In this document: positions 26,430-38,783 of the stretch, in pieces
Position numbering within the stretch: the first letter of the stretch is position 1
Layout of the letters: every line of letters starts with the position of its first letter
Assembly: GCA_964347615.1 (NCBI GenBank)
Contig: CAYFZO010000002.1
Coordinates: 70,167-134,166 of the forward strand
DNA length: 64,000 nucleotides
Source of the DNA: CAYFZO01 sp964347615
GTDB taxonomy: Bacteria > Pseudomonadota > Gammaproteobacteria > Poriferisulfidales > Oxydemutatoraceae
Direction of reading: 5' to 3'
Notes under the pieces: generated by a model
Database searches by the model: none
Told to the model about the DNA's origin: nothing
What the model saw: the letters and a program-made list of their open reading frames with translations, nothing else
Position numbers and translations under genes: made by a program

Positions 26430-27380
26430 TCAATCCCAATCTCTCACCGTGCGTTCGATCCCCTCGGCCAACGTCATCGGCGGCGTCCAGTCCAGCAGCC
26501 GCCGGGTCTTGCGCGTATCCACGCGCAGGTCTCCGCACAGGCGGGCGATCTTACCGCCCTGCCCGAGCACGATGCCCGCGAAACGCAGCAGAGTGACGGG
26601 ACACGCCACGAGTCGCGCTTCGCGTTGCATCGCGCCCGCGAGCAGGCGAATCAGCTGCGGCGTCGAGACGTCTTCACCGTCGCTGACGAGAAACACTTCA
26701 CCCGCGGCCGCGGGATGCGTCACGCAGGTCTCGATCAGGCTGCACAGGTTGAACACGCTGACCATGCTGCGCACGTTGGCGACCGAGGCGAGCGGCAGCG
26801 GCCATTCCTTCTCGACCGCGCGCATCATCGCGCGGAAGTTGCCTTTGACCCTCGGCCCGTAAACCAGCGGCGGCCTGATGACCACGACTTCAAGCCCGGT
26901 CTCGCGTCCGAGGTCGAACAGCGCGGCCTCGGTCTCGCGTTTGGTTCGCGCGTAGGGTTCGCGCGTTTGCGACGGGGGGTCGTCGGCGGTGAACGGGCGC
27001 GCGCCGGTGGTTTCGCCGTTGACCTTGATCGTGCTGAGGTAGACCAGCCGTTTGACCGAACGTTCGACGCAAGCGCGGGCGACCGCGGTGCTGCCTTCGA
27101 CGTTGACGCGGTGGTATTCCGCGGCGTCGTCCGCGGCGGTCTTCATCACGTGCACGCGGGAGACCAGGTGCACGACCGCGTCGGCGCCGTCCAGCGCGGC
27201 GCTCCATTCGTCCAGATCGCTGATGTCGCGGCATTCGAAGTATTCAACCCCGGCCAGCCGGGGGCGGCGTTTGTTGCGGCGTCTGATAACGGCGCGTACG
27301 CGGTGGCCCGCGTTGGTCAGGCTCTGCGCCAGCGTCAAGCCGATGAAGCCGGCGGCGCCGGTGACGGTCACGACGGCCAT
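26430..27380 (-). CDS. Extended-SDR nucleotide-sugar reductase/epimerase (WbpV-like)
   Basis: 316 residues. NAD(P)-binding VTGAAGFIGLTLAQ at the N-terminus, LSTIKVNGE, catalytic YARTKRETE (YxxxK), and VYGPRVKGNFRAMM. The best fit is the WbpV/WbjF-type group that reduces UDP-4-keto-6-deoxy-GlcNAc to UDP-QuiNAc, although 4-epimerase activity cannot be excluded. It would act between the WbpM-like dehydratase and WbpL-like transferase that now lie 20 kb away on the same strand. It follows galE after 45 bp. Confidence 0.8.
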   Translation of the reverse strand: MAVVTVTGAAGFIGLTLAQSLTNAGHRVRAVIRRRNKRRPRLAGVEYFECRDISDLDEWSAALDGADAVVHLVSRVHVMKTAADDAAEYHRVNVEGSTAVARACVERSVKRLVYLSTIKVNGETTGARPFTADDPPSQTREPYARTKRETEAALFDLGRETGLEVVVIRPPLVYGPRVKGNFRAMMRAVEKEWPLPLASVANVRSMVSVFNLCSLIETCVTHPAAAGEVFLVSDGEDVSTPQLIRLLAGAMQREARLVACPVTLLRFAGIVLGQGGKIARLCGDLRVDTRKTRRLLDWTPPMTLAEGIERTVRDWD

Positions 27381-27425
27381 CTCGTCACCGCGTCCCCGTC
27401 GGCGTCTTCAGCGGGACGCGTCGCG

Positions 27426-28409
27426 TCACTCGCGCCACGCACCTGCTTGCAGTTTGCGTTCCCATCGGTAGGCGCTGCCCACGATGGCGTCGAGGTCGTC
27501 GTGTGCGGGTTCCCAGCCTAGCGTCGCGCGCAGGCGGCGGTTGTCGGCGACCAGCGTCGCCGGGTCGCCCGTGCGTCTCGGGCCTTCATGCACCGCGAAG
27601 TCCACGCCGGTCACGCGCTTGACCGCGGCGACGACTTCCTTGACGCTGTAGCCGTGCCCGTATCCGCAGTTGAGCAGCAACGCGTCGTCTTGTCCGGCGA
27701 GGCGTTCGAGCGCGTCGAGGTGTATCTGCGCGAGGTCGTCCACGTGGATGTAGTCGCGCACGCAGGTTCCGTCGGGGGTATCGTAGTCGGCGCCGTAGAT
27801 CGTCATGCCGTCGCGCGCGCCGACGGCGGCTTGCGAGGCGACCTTGATCAGGTGATGCGCGACACCGCTTTCGCCGAGGCGTCCTTGCGAGTCGGCGCCG
27901 GCGGCGTTGTAGTAGCGCAGAATCGCGCAGCGGATTTCCCCGGCGCGTTGCAGGTCGAGCAGTATCTGCTCGCCCATCTGCTTCGACCAGCCGTACGGCG
28001 AGATCGCTCCGAGAGGCGCGTCTTCGGACAGCGGTCGGTCCGACGACGCATACACCGCGGCGCTCGACGAGAACACGAAACGGGCGACGTTGCAACGGCG
28101 GCATTGGTGCAGCAGCTGCAACAGCCCGGCGACGTTGTTGGTGTAGTACTCAAGCGGCTTCTCGATCGACTCGTCGGTGTATATCGACGCGGCGAAGTGC
28201 ATGACCGCGTCGAAGCGACGTCGATCGAACGCGCGTGACAAAGCCGGTTCGTCGTTGACGTCGGCGACTATCAGCTCGCCGTCCAACGCGGCTTGCTTGA
28301 AGCCGTTCGACAGGTTGTCGTAGATGACCACGTCGTGGCCCGCTTCGCGCAACTTCTGTGCGGCGTGGCTGCCGATGTAACCGGCACCGCCCGTCACCAA
28401 CACGTTCAT
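27426..28409 (-). CDS. galE: GalE, UDP-glucose 4-epimerase
   Basis: 327 residues, near the usual 330-340. VTGGAGYIGSHAAQKL (NAD-binding), SSSAAVYASS, YGWSKQMGEQ (YxxxK) and GTCVRDYIHVDDLA are diagnostic. It interconverts UDP-glucose and UDP-galactose (and often the GlcNAc/GalNAc pair), supplying sugars for envelope polysaccharide. It is followed by the WbpV-like gene on the same strand and preceded by ssb. Confidence 0.93.
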   Translation of the reverse strand: MNVLVTGGAGYIGSHAAQKLREAGHDVVIYDNLSNGFKQAALDGELIVADVNDEPALSRAFDRRRFDAVMHFAASIYTDESIEKPLEYYTNNVAGLLQLLHQCRRCNVARFVFSSSAAVYASSDRPLSEDAPLGAISPYGWSKQMGEQILLDLQRAGEIRCAILRYYNAAGADSQGRLGESGVAHHLIKVASQAAVGARDGMTIYGADYDTPDGTCVRDYIHVDDLAQIHLDALERLAGQDDALLLNCGYGHGYSVKEVVAAVKRVTGVDFAVHEGPRRTGDPATLVADNRRLRATLGWEPAHDDLDAIVGSAYRWERKLQAGAWRE

Positions 28410-28502
28410 GATGAGTTCAGCGCCAAGAACCGGGAGAGAGATTAAAGCGACGCCCGCACGGTTTCGCCGTCGAGCAAAACCGCACGGGGCGCCGCAAGCC
28501 GC

Positions 28503-29006
28503 CTAAAAGGGGATGTCGTCGTCGAAATCGTCGGAGACCGCCGCCGCGGGCGTCGCCGCCTCTGGCTCGGCTTTCTGTTTCGACGGCGCGGGACGGGCTC
28601 TGCCCTTGTTCTCGAACGGCTGGTGGTTATCGTAGCGCGCGGTATCGCGGTTGCCCCCGGAGTCGCCCCCGCGGTTGCCGAGAATGTGCATCTCCGACAC
28701 GACGACTTCGGTGGTATAGCGGTCGTTGCCGCTTTGATCTTGCCATTTGCGCGTTTGCATGCGTCCCTCGACGTAGGCTTGCGAACCTTTGCGCATATAT
28801 TCGGCGGTGATCTCAGCAAGACGACCGAAAAACACCAGACGATGCCATTCCGTCCTCTCACGTCTTTCGCCGCTTTCGCGATCTTTCCAACTTTCCGTCG
28901 TCGCCAGCGGCACGTTGCAAACTGCTGAACCGCTCGGCGTATAACGAACTTCCGGATCCTGACCCAAATTCCCGATCAGTATCGCTTTATTGACTCCTCT
29001 TGCCAT
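28503..29006 (-). CDS. ssb: Single-stranded DNA-binding protein
   Basis: 167 residues. N-terminal OB fold (MARGVNKAILIGNLGQDPE, WHRLVFFGRLAEITAEYM, AYVEGRMQTRKWQD), then a Gly/Asn/Arg-rich linker and the acidic tip DDFDDDIPF that recruits repair and replication proteins. It coats ssDNA. An ssb gene close to uvrA is common in gammaproteobacteria; here an MFS gene lies between. Confidence 0.97.
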   Translation of the reverse strand: MARGVNKAILIGNLGQDPEVRYTPSGSAVCNVPLATTESWKDRESGERRERTEWHRLVFFGRLAEITAEYMRKGSQAYVEGRMQTRKWQDQSGNDRYTTEVVVSEMHILGNRGGDSGGNRDTARYDNHQPFENKGRARPAPSKQKAEPEAATPAAAVSDDFDDDIPF

Positions 29007-29196
29007 CTATACCCTCCTCTTTATGTTATTACGGGATTAAAGCAATGAAAGTTGGCTCATCATACCTTAATCGGACGAAACTGGAACAGGCACCGCCGGA
29101 CTGCACGCGGACAAGCGGCGGTTTCGACCGGACGAACGGACGCGGTTCCTCACGGCGCAAACGGGTTCACCCGGATTTCCATCCGTGCGCGGGACC

Positions 29197-29500
29197 AGAC
29201 GCCGCGCGGTTTTCATGACCCGGCGGCGAACACCAGCCACGTCGCGGCAAACGCGGCGTTCATCAGATAAACGGCGTCGGCGTCGCAGAAGCGGCCGACG
29301 AGGGACGGCGGGCTCGCTTCCAAGTAGTTGAAAGCGGTGAAAAACGTGAGCATCAAGACGATGACCGGCAGCTACGCGACCGACGAAAAAAAACGCGAAT
29401 AGTGAATACCTAGAGCTTGCGGCGAGCAAGACCACCGCCGCCGACGGAGCCGCCTTGACCCGCTGCGCTTTCTCGACGACCCGAAGCGACGCCAACGCCA
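29197..29500 (-). pseudogene. Degenerate tandem copy of the MFS gene 3' end
   Basis: This 304-bp stretch repeats 29503-about 29898 of the adjoining transporter gene, directly abutting its stop. It has a 103-bp deletion between two copies of GGCGTCGGCG (29578-29587 and 29681-29690 in the original), a small insertion near 29390-29410 and many substitutions, so it cannot encode a useful product. The junction falls in GCCAACGCCA, present at both ends of the duplicated unit. Confidence 0.85.
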
Positions 29501-30700
29501 CTAGACGCCGCGCGGTTTTCCCATGCCGGCGGCGAACACCAGCCACGTCGCGGCAAACGCGGCGTTCATCAGGTAAACGGCGTCGGCGCCGAACGCCCAC
29601 GACGTCCATCCGGCCAGCGCACCGCCGGCGAACGCGCCGAGGAACTGTCCGTTGGCGAACACTCCCATCGCGGCTCCTTTGGCGTCGGCGTCGCAGAAGC
29701 GGCTGACGAGGGACGGCAGGCTCGCTTCCAAGTAGTTGAAAGCGGCGAAAAACGTGAGCATCGAGACGACGACCGGCAGCCACGCGACCGGCGAAAAAAA
29801 CGCGAATACCTGGCTTGCGGCGAGCAAGACCACCGCCGCCGACAGAGCCGCCTTGACCCGCTGCGCCTTCTCGGCAGCCCGAAGCGACGCCAACGCCAAC
29901 GCGAAAGAAACGACCATGATCGGCGTGTAAAACAGCCAGTGCGCCGCGCTTTCCAAGCCGAGCTGCTTTTCGAGCAACGGCGGCAGCAGCAGGAAGTTGG
30001 CGGTCATGATCAAGTGCAGGAAGAACACGCCGGCGTCAAGGCGCAGCAAGTCGGCGTTGCGCAGCGCCGAGACGAATCTTGAACCGGCTCTCGCGTCGAA
30101 CGCCGTCTTGCGTCGCGTCGCCGGCGCGGGCGACGGCAACGCGGTCATGGCCAGCACGATGGCAAGCACGCCGAGCGCGGCGCTTGCAAGAAACACGCCT
30201 TGCAAACCGAACGCCGCCGACAGCGACGGCCCCACGATCAGCGCGAGGATGAACGCCAAGCCGATGCCGAAGCCGATGAACGCGAGCACGCTCGAACGTT
30301 GCTCTTCACGGGTCAGGTCGGCGGCGAGTGCCATCGTCGCGGCGGCGATCGCGCCCGCCCCTTGCAGGGCCCGCCCGACGATTACGCCGGTGATGGTCTC
30401 GGCGGTCGCGGCGGCCAGGCTGCCGAGCACGAAAATCACGAGCCCGGCGACGATGACCGGCTTCCTGCCGATCCTGTCGGAGAGGATGCCAAAAGGAATC
30501 TGCAACAGGGCTTGGGGCAGGCCATAGACGCCGAGCGCCAGCCCGATCAGCACCGGCGTCGCCCCGGCGAAACGGTCGCCGGCCAGCGCCAGCACCGGCA
30601 ACGCCATGAACAGCCCCAACATGCGCGCGGTGTAGATGCCGCCGACCACCGCCGCGACCTGCTTCTCGACGCGGTTCAAACTGAAACTGGGGTGGGGCAT
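29501..30700 (-). CDS. MFS transporter (YajR/AraJ-like)
   Basis: 399 residues from the ATG at 30700 (MPHPSFSLNRVEKQVAAVVG); the longer frame to 30991 reads through a repeat array and is discarded. Twelve hydrophobic segments, with MFS motif A FGILSDRIGRKPVIVAG after TM2 and GRALQGAGAIAAATMAL in TM4. A drug- or sugar-exporter-like drug:H+ antiporter fold; substrate unknown. Divergent from uvrA. Its 3' end is duplicated just downstream. Confidence 0.88.
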   Translation of the reverse strand: MPHPSFSLNRVEKQVAAVVGGIYTARMLGLFMALPVLALAGDRFAGATPVLIGLALGVYGLPQALLQIPFGILSDRIGRKPVIVAGLVIFVLGSLAAATAETITGVIVGRALQGAGAIAAATMALAADLTREEQRSSVLAFIGFGIGLAFILALIVGPSLSAAFGLQGVFLASAALGVLAIVLAMTALPSPAPATRRKTAFDARAGSRFVSALRNADLLRLDAGVFFLHLIMTANFLLLPPLLEKQLGLESAAHWLFYTPIMVVSFALALASLRAAEKAQRVKAALSAAVVLLAASQVFAFFSPVAWLPVVVSMLTFFAAFNYLEASLPSLVSRFCDADAKGAAMGVFANGQFLGAFAGGALAGWTSWAFGADAVYLMNAAFAATWLVFAAGMGKPRGV

Positions 30701-30908
30701 AAATCGGTTTCGCGTCCGGCGTTGAACGACGGGCAAGGCGTCTTGTATATCACATTTAAGCCTGCGACGGATGAGCGGACGAGCGTCCTGCCGCGCCGCA
30801 AGCTGCACTTGAACCGGCAACGGCAAAACAACGCCGTCGACTTGAAGCGCACGAATCAACGACGTGGGATTCAAGTACGCCGTCGATCGCGGACGGCGAA
30901 CGGAACGC
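30701..30908. other. Divergent MFS/uvrA intergenic region, MFS side
   Basis: No gene found. The MFS promoter should lie here. A TATACT -10-like box is seen on the uvrA side at 31020-31025, but no convincing -35 and no clear LexA box were found. Confidence 0.4.
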
Positions 30909-30974
30909 AAGTCGTTGCTAAGCCGTTGCCAAGTCGTTGCCAAACCGTTGCCAAACCATTGCCAAACCATTGCA
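30909..30974 (+). repeat. Six 11-bp direct repeats upstream of uvrA
   Basis: Six exact-period 11-bp units of the form AARYCRTTGCC: AAGTCGTTGCT, AAGCCGTTGCC, AAGTCGTTGCC, AAACCGTTGCC, then AAACCATTGCC and AAACCATTGCA. An 11-bp period places each copy on the same DNA face. Located 93-158 bp before the uvrA start. Confidence 0.85.
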
Positions 30975-31066
30975 AGTAACCGCCGCCGCACCGGACACCG
31001 CCGGATTTGGGAGAAAGGCTATACTAGCGGGCTGCCCCCAACACCGCCCGGTCAGCGCGAAAACCG

Positions 31067-33901
<2,835 letters not shown>

Positions 33902-33925
33902 GCACGGTAAATAAGCATCGGAACG

Positions 33926-34283
<358 letters not shown>

Positions 34284-34307
34284 GCGCGGGAAATAAGCAT
34301 CGGAACG

Positions 34308-34621
<314 letters not shown>

Positions 34622-34630
<9 letters not shown>

Positions 34631-34690
34631 GCGCGGGAAATAAAGATCGAGCCAGAACGCGTACTGCGCGCGCATCGACCAAGCCTCGTC
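34622..34690 (-). repeat. Copy of the porin gene 3' end and its flank
   Basis: 34622-34683 matches 34769-34830 with a 147-bp offset, covering the end of the terminator arm, the spacer and the last porin codons (MRAQYAF). In this copy the porin stop TGA has become TGG. It links the uvrA and porin duplications into one composite repeat region. Confidence 0.8.
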
Positions 34691-34744
34691 GCCGCCGCCA
34701 TCCACGCCCTCGGCGCATAACGCCTCCGCACGGAACGACGAGGC

Positions 34745-34774
34745 AAAAAAAACGCCCGGCCGGAGCCGGGCGTT
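34745..34774 (-). terminator. Rho-independent terminator of the porin gene
   Basis: Perfect 10-bp stem AACGCCCGGC / GCCGGGCGTT with a CGGA loop (34751-34774), followed on the minus strand by a run of eight T (34745-34752 complement), 24 bp beyond the porin stop. Confidence 0.88.
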
Positions 34775-34797
34775 AAGCACGGGAAATAAGGATCGGG

Positions 34798-36231
34798 TCA
34801 GAACGCGTACTGCGCGCGCATCGACCAAGCTTCGCCGTTGTCGTCGTCATCGCCTTGGGCGAGCTCTTTGTCCACTTCCGCGTCGAGGTAGTTGAGCATG
34901 AACTTGAGGTTCTTGTTCGCGTACCAGTTGACGCCGAGTATCCATTTCTCGGCGCCGACGCTGCGATCTTCGTTGTCGTCGTCCACGTCAACGTCCTCGT
35001 AGCGCGCGACCAGCTCCCAAGCGCCCATCGCGCTGCCCGGCTTGACCTTGTCGAAGACCGCGCCTTTTTTCTTGTAGCTGCGCGTCTCGCCGGTCAAGGT
35101 GTAGGTGCCTTGCAGGTAATAGCCGTCGAAGTCAACGTCGCCGCACTTGATGAGCTCATCGTTGTCGTCCGTGCACGCGCCGCTTTCATCGGCGTCCGGC
35201 GCGCGGTCGCCGTCGGCTGTCACGTCAATGTATTCGGCCTGCAACGAGAACGGGCCGTTGACGTAAGCCGCTTCCAAGCCGTATTGCTCGACGTCGTCAA
35301 CCCAAGCGTCGGCAAAGGTCGGCCGACCGCCGTCGGCGGTGTGAACCCCCAGACGCGAGCGGTATCTCACGCGGTCTTGGATCTCACGCACCGAAAACGC
35401 GGCGCCGAGATGGACGAAGTGATCCTCGCCGAAGTGCGGCGACGCCGCGACGCGGGCAGTGAGACCATAGTTGTCTTCCCCGTCTTGGTCTTCGGAACCG
35501 TCGTCAAACACGCCGATCGCCCAGTTCAGGTTGTTCGCGTCCTCGTGATAACCCGAAAGCTGAACGCCGCCGAGGTCCGGCTGACCGGCGCCGAGATTGC
35601 CGCCGAGGAAGTCGAGCGTCATGTTGCGCTCGATCGTCGAGATCCATTTGGAGCTCGTCAGACGTTCAAGAGAGAACGGCTCCTTGAACTTACCGACCCT
35701 GACCGCCAACGGCTTGAAACCCGCGTACTCGATGTACGCCGTGTTCACGTTGGCCTCGTCGTCTTGGTCATCTATGTTGACGGTGAGTTTGTACTTCCAG
35801 TCTTTCTTGACCGAACCGCTCGCGGTCAGGCGGGTGCGCCGCCATTCTCCTTCGGATTGACTCTCGCCGTTGTCGGTGAATACGTCGTCGAAGAAGTCAT
35901 AGTCGAACAACAGACGACCGCCGAGCTTGAACGAGTTGCCGTTGTCGGACTTCAGCTTGAGACCGCCGCCGGTCGTGGACAACGTGACGTCTTCCTTGCC
36001 GTCGGTCTTGACGATGCCCTTCTTGGCGCCTTCTTTCCTGTCCGCGGACATCTGGTTAACTTCCTGACGCGCCTTGAGCAACTGGTCCTGCAGACCGTCT
36101 ATCGTTTTTTCGAGACGCTCGATACGTTGCTCCAAGGTCTGCGCGTGCGCGGCGACGAACGAGGTGCAGGCGAACAGCGCGCAAGCAAGCAAGACCTTGC
36201 CGAAATCGGGCGCTAAATTAAACTTTTCCAT
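34798..36231 (-). CDS. Phosphate-selective porin (OprO/OprP family)
   Basis: 477 residues from the ATG at 36231, with GGGAG about 9 nt upstream; the longer frame runs through the Pho-box region. Signal peptide (MEKFNLAPDFGKVLLACALF, cleaved after AHA), a short coiled coil (LEQRIERLEKTIDGLQDQLL), then the barrel with FKLGGRLLFDYDFF, AYIEYAGFKPLAVRVGKFKE and PFSLERLTSSKWIST, ending in the aromatic QYAF. It passes phosphate or other anions across the outer membrane. Divergent from pstS; a Pho-box-like repeat precedes it. Confidence 0.9.
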   Translation of the reverse strand: MEKFNLAPDFGKVLLACALFACTSFVAAHAQTLEQRIERLEKTIDGLQDQLLKARQEVNQMSADRKEGAKKGIVKTDGKEDVTLSTTGGGLKLKSDNGNSFKLGGRLLFDYDFFDDVFTDNGESQSEGEWRRTRLTASGSVKKDWKYKLTVNIDDQDDEANVNTAYIEYAGFKPLAVRVGKFKEPFSLERLTSSKWISTIERNMTLDFLGGNLGAGQPDLGGVQLSGYHEDANNLNWAIGVFDDGSEDQDGEDNYGLTARVAASPHFGEDHFVHLGAAFSVREIQDRVRYRSRLGVHTADGGRPTFADAWVDDVEQYGLEAAYVNGPFSLQAEYIDVTADGDRAPDADESGACTDDNDELIKCGDVDFDGYYLQGTYTLTGETRSYKKKGAVFDKVKPGSAMGAWELVARYEDVDVDDDNEDRSVGAEKWILGVNWYANKNLKFMLNYLDAEVDKELAQGDDDDNGEAWSMRAQYAF

Positions 36232-36352
36232 GAGGTTTATCTCCCATAAGTGATGAAATGTATCGATTGGTTCCGGCGACCCGCTCGGCACCGGGCTTTC
36301 TCCGCATCCACGGAACGAGGGCGGCATTATCGACGGGGAATGTTGCACCTGT

Positions 36353-36370
36353 GTTGCAGACAGGTGACAG
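36353..36370 (-). promoter_or_regulatory. Pho box for the porin gene
   Basis: Read on the minus strand: CTGTCAC CTGT CTGCAAC, two 7-mers 11 bp apart; the first matches the PhoB half-site exactly, the second at 5 of 7 positions. It lies about 120 bp upstream of the porin start. Confidence 0.6.
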
Positions 36371-36386
36371 TTATATTTCACCGCCG

Positions 36387-36404
36387 CTGACATCAATCTG
36401 ACAC
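36387..36404 (+). promoter_or_regulatory. Pho box for pstS
   Basis: CTGACAT CAAT CTGACAC, two near-consensus PhoB half-sites with the proper 11-bp period, followed 10 bp on by GACAAT (36415-36420) as a -10 candidate. Pho-regulated promoters typically have the box in place of a -35. Confidence 0.75.
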
Positions 36405-36464
36405 ATTCTTCATGGACAATGAGCGCCGAAACCAAACCTCAACACTTTCGGAGGAAACAACATC

Positions 36465-37514
36465 ATGAAACGAGCCATTGTGACAGCCGTCTCGTTATCC
36501 ATAGCAGCGTTCGCTCTGGCGAACACCGCGGTCGCGCGCGACCAAATCAACGTCGTCGGTTCTTCGACCGTCTACCCGTTTGCAACCGTGGTCGCTGAGA
36601 CTTTCGGCCGCAACGACGGGTTCAAAACACCGAAGATCGAGTCCACCGGCACCGGCGGCGGATTCAAGCTGTTCTGTGAGGGTCTCGGCGTGAAAACGCC
36701 TGACGTTGCCAACGCGTCGCGTCGTATCAAGCAAAAAGAAGTTGATATGTGCGTCAAGAACGGTGTCAAGGACATCGTCGAAGTGAAAATCGGCTACGAC
36801 GGCATCGTTCTCGCCAACGCAAAGGGCGGCCCGATGATGGACGTCAGCCTCAAGCATATCTTCTTGGCGCTGGCGAAAGACGTGCCGAACCCCGACGGGT
36901 CGCAGACGCTGGTCCCGAACCCCTACAAGACCTGGAAAGACGTTGACGCTTCCCTGCCCGACGCCAAGATCGAGGTTCTCGGCCCGCCGCCGACTTCCGG
37001 CACCCGCGACGCGTTCGCCGAGCTGGCGCTCGAAGGCGGCTGCAAGAAGTTCGACTGGATCAAGGCGATGAAGAAAGCCGACAAGGCAGCCTACAAGAAG
37101 CTCTGTCACACCGTGCGTGAAGACGGCGCCTACATAGAAGCCGGCGAAAACGACAACCTGATCGTGCAGAAGCTCAAAGCCAACCCCGTCGCGTTCGGCG
37201 TGTTCGGTTACAGCTTCCTCGACCAGAACGCCGACTCGGTCCAAGGCGCGTCGGTCAACAACACCCGACCGACGTTTGAAGCGATTGCCGACGGGACGTA
37301 TCCGGTGTCTCGTTCGCTGTATTTCTACGTCAAGAAAGACCACGTCGGCGTGATTCCCGGCATCGCGGAATACGTCGCCGAGTTCATGAGCAGCAAAGCC
37401 TCGGGCTCCGAAGGCTACCTCTCCGACAGAGGGCTGATTCCGTTGCTGCCGCAGGAGAAATCCAGCTTCGAGATGGCCGCGAAGGAAATGACGCCTCTGC
37501 CGCACAAACTGTAA
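36465..37514 (+). CDS. pstS: PstS-type phosphate ABC transporter substrate-binding protein
   Basis: 349 residues. Signal peptide (residues 1-24, ending AVA), then phosphate-contact motifs VVGSSTVYPFA, STGTGGGFKLFCEG and PPPTSGTRDAFAEL. GGAGG precedes the ATG by about 10 nt. It captures phosphate in the periplasm for PstCAB, whose genes are not in this window. The divergent porin and paired Pho boxes point to joint control by phosphate starvation. Confidence 0.93.
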   Translation: MKRAIVTAVSLSIAAFALANTAVARDQINVVGSSTVYPFATVVAETFGRNDGFKTPKIESTGTGGGFKLFCEGLGVKTPDVANASRRIKQKEVDMCVKNGVKDIVEVKIGYDGIVLANAKGGPMMDVSLKHIFLALAKDVPNPDGSQTLVPNPYKTWKDVDASLPDAKIEVLGPPPTSGTRDAFAELALEGGCKKFDWIKAMKKADKAAYKKLCHTVREDGAYIEAGENDNLIVQKLKANPVAFGVFGYSFLDQNADSVQGASVNNTRPTFEAIADGTYPVSRSLYFYVKKDHVGVIPGIAEYVAEFMSSKASGSEGYLSDRGLIPLLPQEKSSFEMAAKEMTPLPHKL

Positions 37515-37550
37515 AACCTCGCTGGACCGATTCGCCGATCGGAGGGCTGA

Positions 37551-37575
37551 AAGGGCGGGGCAACCCGCCCTTTTT
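37551..37575 (+). terminator. Rho-independent terminator of pstS
   Basis: AAGGGCGGG, loop GCAA, CCCGCCCTT followed by TTTTT, 37 bp after the pstS stop. The remaining sequence to 37814 holds no supported gene. Confidence 0.9.
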
Positions 37576-37814
37576 CTTGGAACTCATGAAACGGCTCGCA
37601 ATGAAAACGCACCGTGCATAGAATCTCCATCGAACGTCGCCGCGTTCGTGCCCTCCTGGAGTGGAGCGGCCGAATGGGGCGGCTGAACGTGGAGGTGGCG
37701 ACGTCGATTCGCCCCCAAAGCATCAACGTGAAGCGTCAAACCGATACCGGGGCTTTTGCCCCTGAAAATCACCGAGGTCAGTTCACCAAGACCAATCAAC
37801 CGAAACCGAGTCGC

Positions 37815-38783
37815 ATGATGAAACACCGCTTTACCGTCCTGCTTGCCGCCGCGGCGTTCGCCGCACACGCCGCCGCCGATTCGATCACGTTCAGAGGCGT
37901 CTGCGACGGGTCGGCCGCGGTCAAGATCCCCGGAAACGTGATTCTGGTCGGCTACGACGAGAGCAACGCGTTGTTCGCGTTCGACGTGAACGGCGGCCCG
38001 CCGCTCGCTCGCGCCGACCTCGTCGGGTTGCTGGGACTTGAACGTGACGGCGAAATGGATCTTGAAGCTGCGGCATCGGCCGGCGACCGAATCTGGTGGG
38101 TCGGCTCGCACGGTTTGAATAAACGCGGAGGCGTTGAACCGAACCGGCGTACGCTGTTTGCGACCAACGTTCCCACGAAGCGGCTCGAAGACGTCGAACT
38201 GCTCGGCGGGCCGTGGGACCTGACCGAAGTGCTGCTGCAATCCCCTGAAGTCACGAAGCACCTCACGCCCAAGGTGCGCAAGCGTCCCCCCAAGAAAGGC
38301 GGCGTCAACCTCGAAGGTCTCGCCGCGACCGACGACGGCGGGTTGCTTGCAGGGTTCAGGTCGCCACTGTCCGAAGGCAAGTCCGGCAACGCGCTGATTG
38401 TCGAACTCGCACCGAAAGGCGCGTCGTTCGAAGTGCGCAAAATCCATCAGCTTGATCTGGACGACCGCGGCGTACGGGAAATCACCCGCGACCGCGACGC
38501 TTACGTCATCGTCGCGGGATCGGTGGATTCGAGGAAAAGGGCGGCGCTTTACCGCTGGGACGGCACGGCGGTGCACCTGAAGTCGGAGCTCAAGGATTTC
38601 AACGCCGAAAGCGTCGTTGACGCGGGAAACCACTGGTTGGTACTGAGCGACAACGGCAAGGACAAGCGCGCCGACGAGGAAGCCGACGACGGCGACCGCA
38701 GTTGCGACAAGATCCGCAGGAAGAACAGCCGGGGGGAAAACCACCCGAACGTGTTCTTCGAGGCGAGGAAGATCGCTAAGTGA
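37815..38783 (+). CDS. Secreted DUF3616 family protein
   Basis: 322 residues from the ATG at 37815 (a second ATG follows at 37818); the frame is open further upstream but only there does a signal peptide begin (MMKHRFTVLLAAAAFAAHAA). GGVNLEGLAATDDGGLLAGF and the following FRSPL are the DUF3616 core, with VREITRDRDAYVIVAG later. Family function is unknown; a periplasmic beta-propeller-like fold is plausible. The tail is rich in Asp/Lys/Arg. Its stop overlaps by 8 bp the converging RND tail copy. Confidence 0.8.
   Translation: MMKHRFTVLLAAAAFAAHAAADSITFRGVCDGSAAVKIPGNVILVGYDESNALFAFDVNGGPPLARADLVGLLGLERDGEMDLEAAASAGDRIWWVGSHGLNKRGGVEPNRRTLFATNVPTKRLEDVELLGGPWDLTEVLLQSPEVTKHLTPKVRKRPPKKGGVNLEGLAATDDGGLLAGFRSPLSEGKSGNALIVELAPKGASFEVRKIHQLDLDDRGVREITRDRDAYVIVAGSVDSRKRAALYRWDGTAVHLKSELKDFNAESVVDAGNHWLVLSDNGKDKRADEEADDGDRSCDKIRRKNSRGENHPNVFFEARKIAK

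Noticed and set aside
26394..27521. 375-codon plus-strand frame opposite the WbpV-like gene
   Set aside because: Shadow of an intact SDR gene with YxxxK and NAD-binding motifs.
30909..30974. CRISPR array
   Set aside because: Units are contiguous 11-mers without spacers; no cas genes in the window.
30970..31030. LexA (SOS) box for uvrA
   Set aside because: No CTGT-N8-ACAG type sequence was found upstream of the gene; only a TATACT -10-like box is visible.
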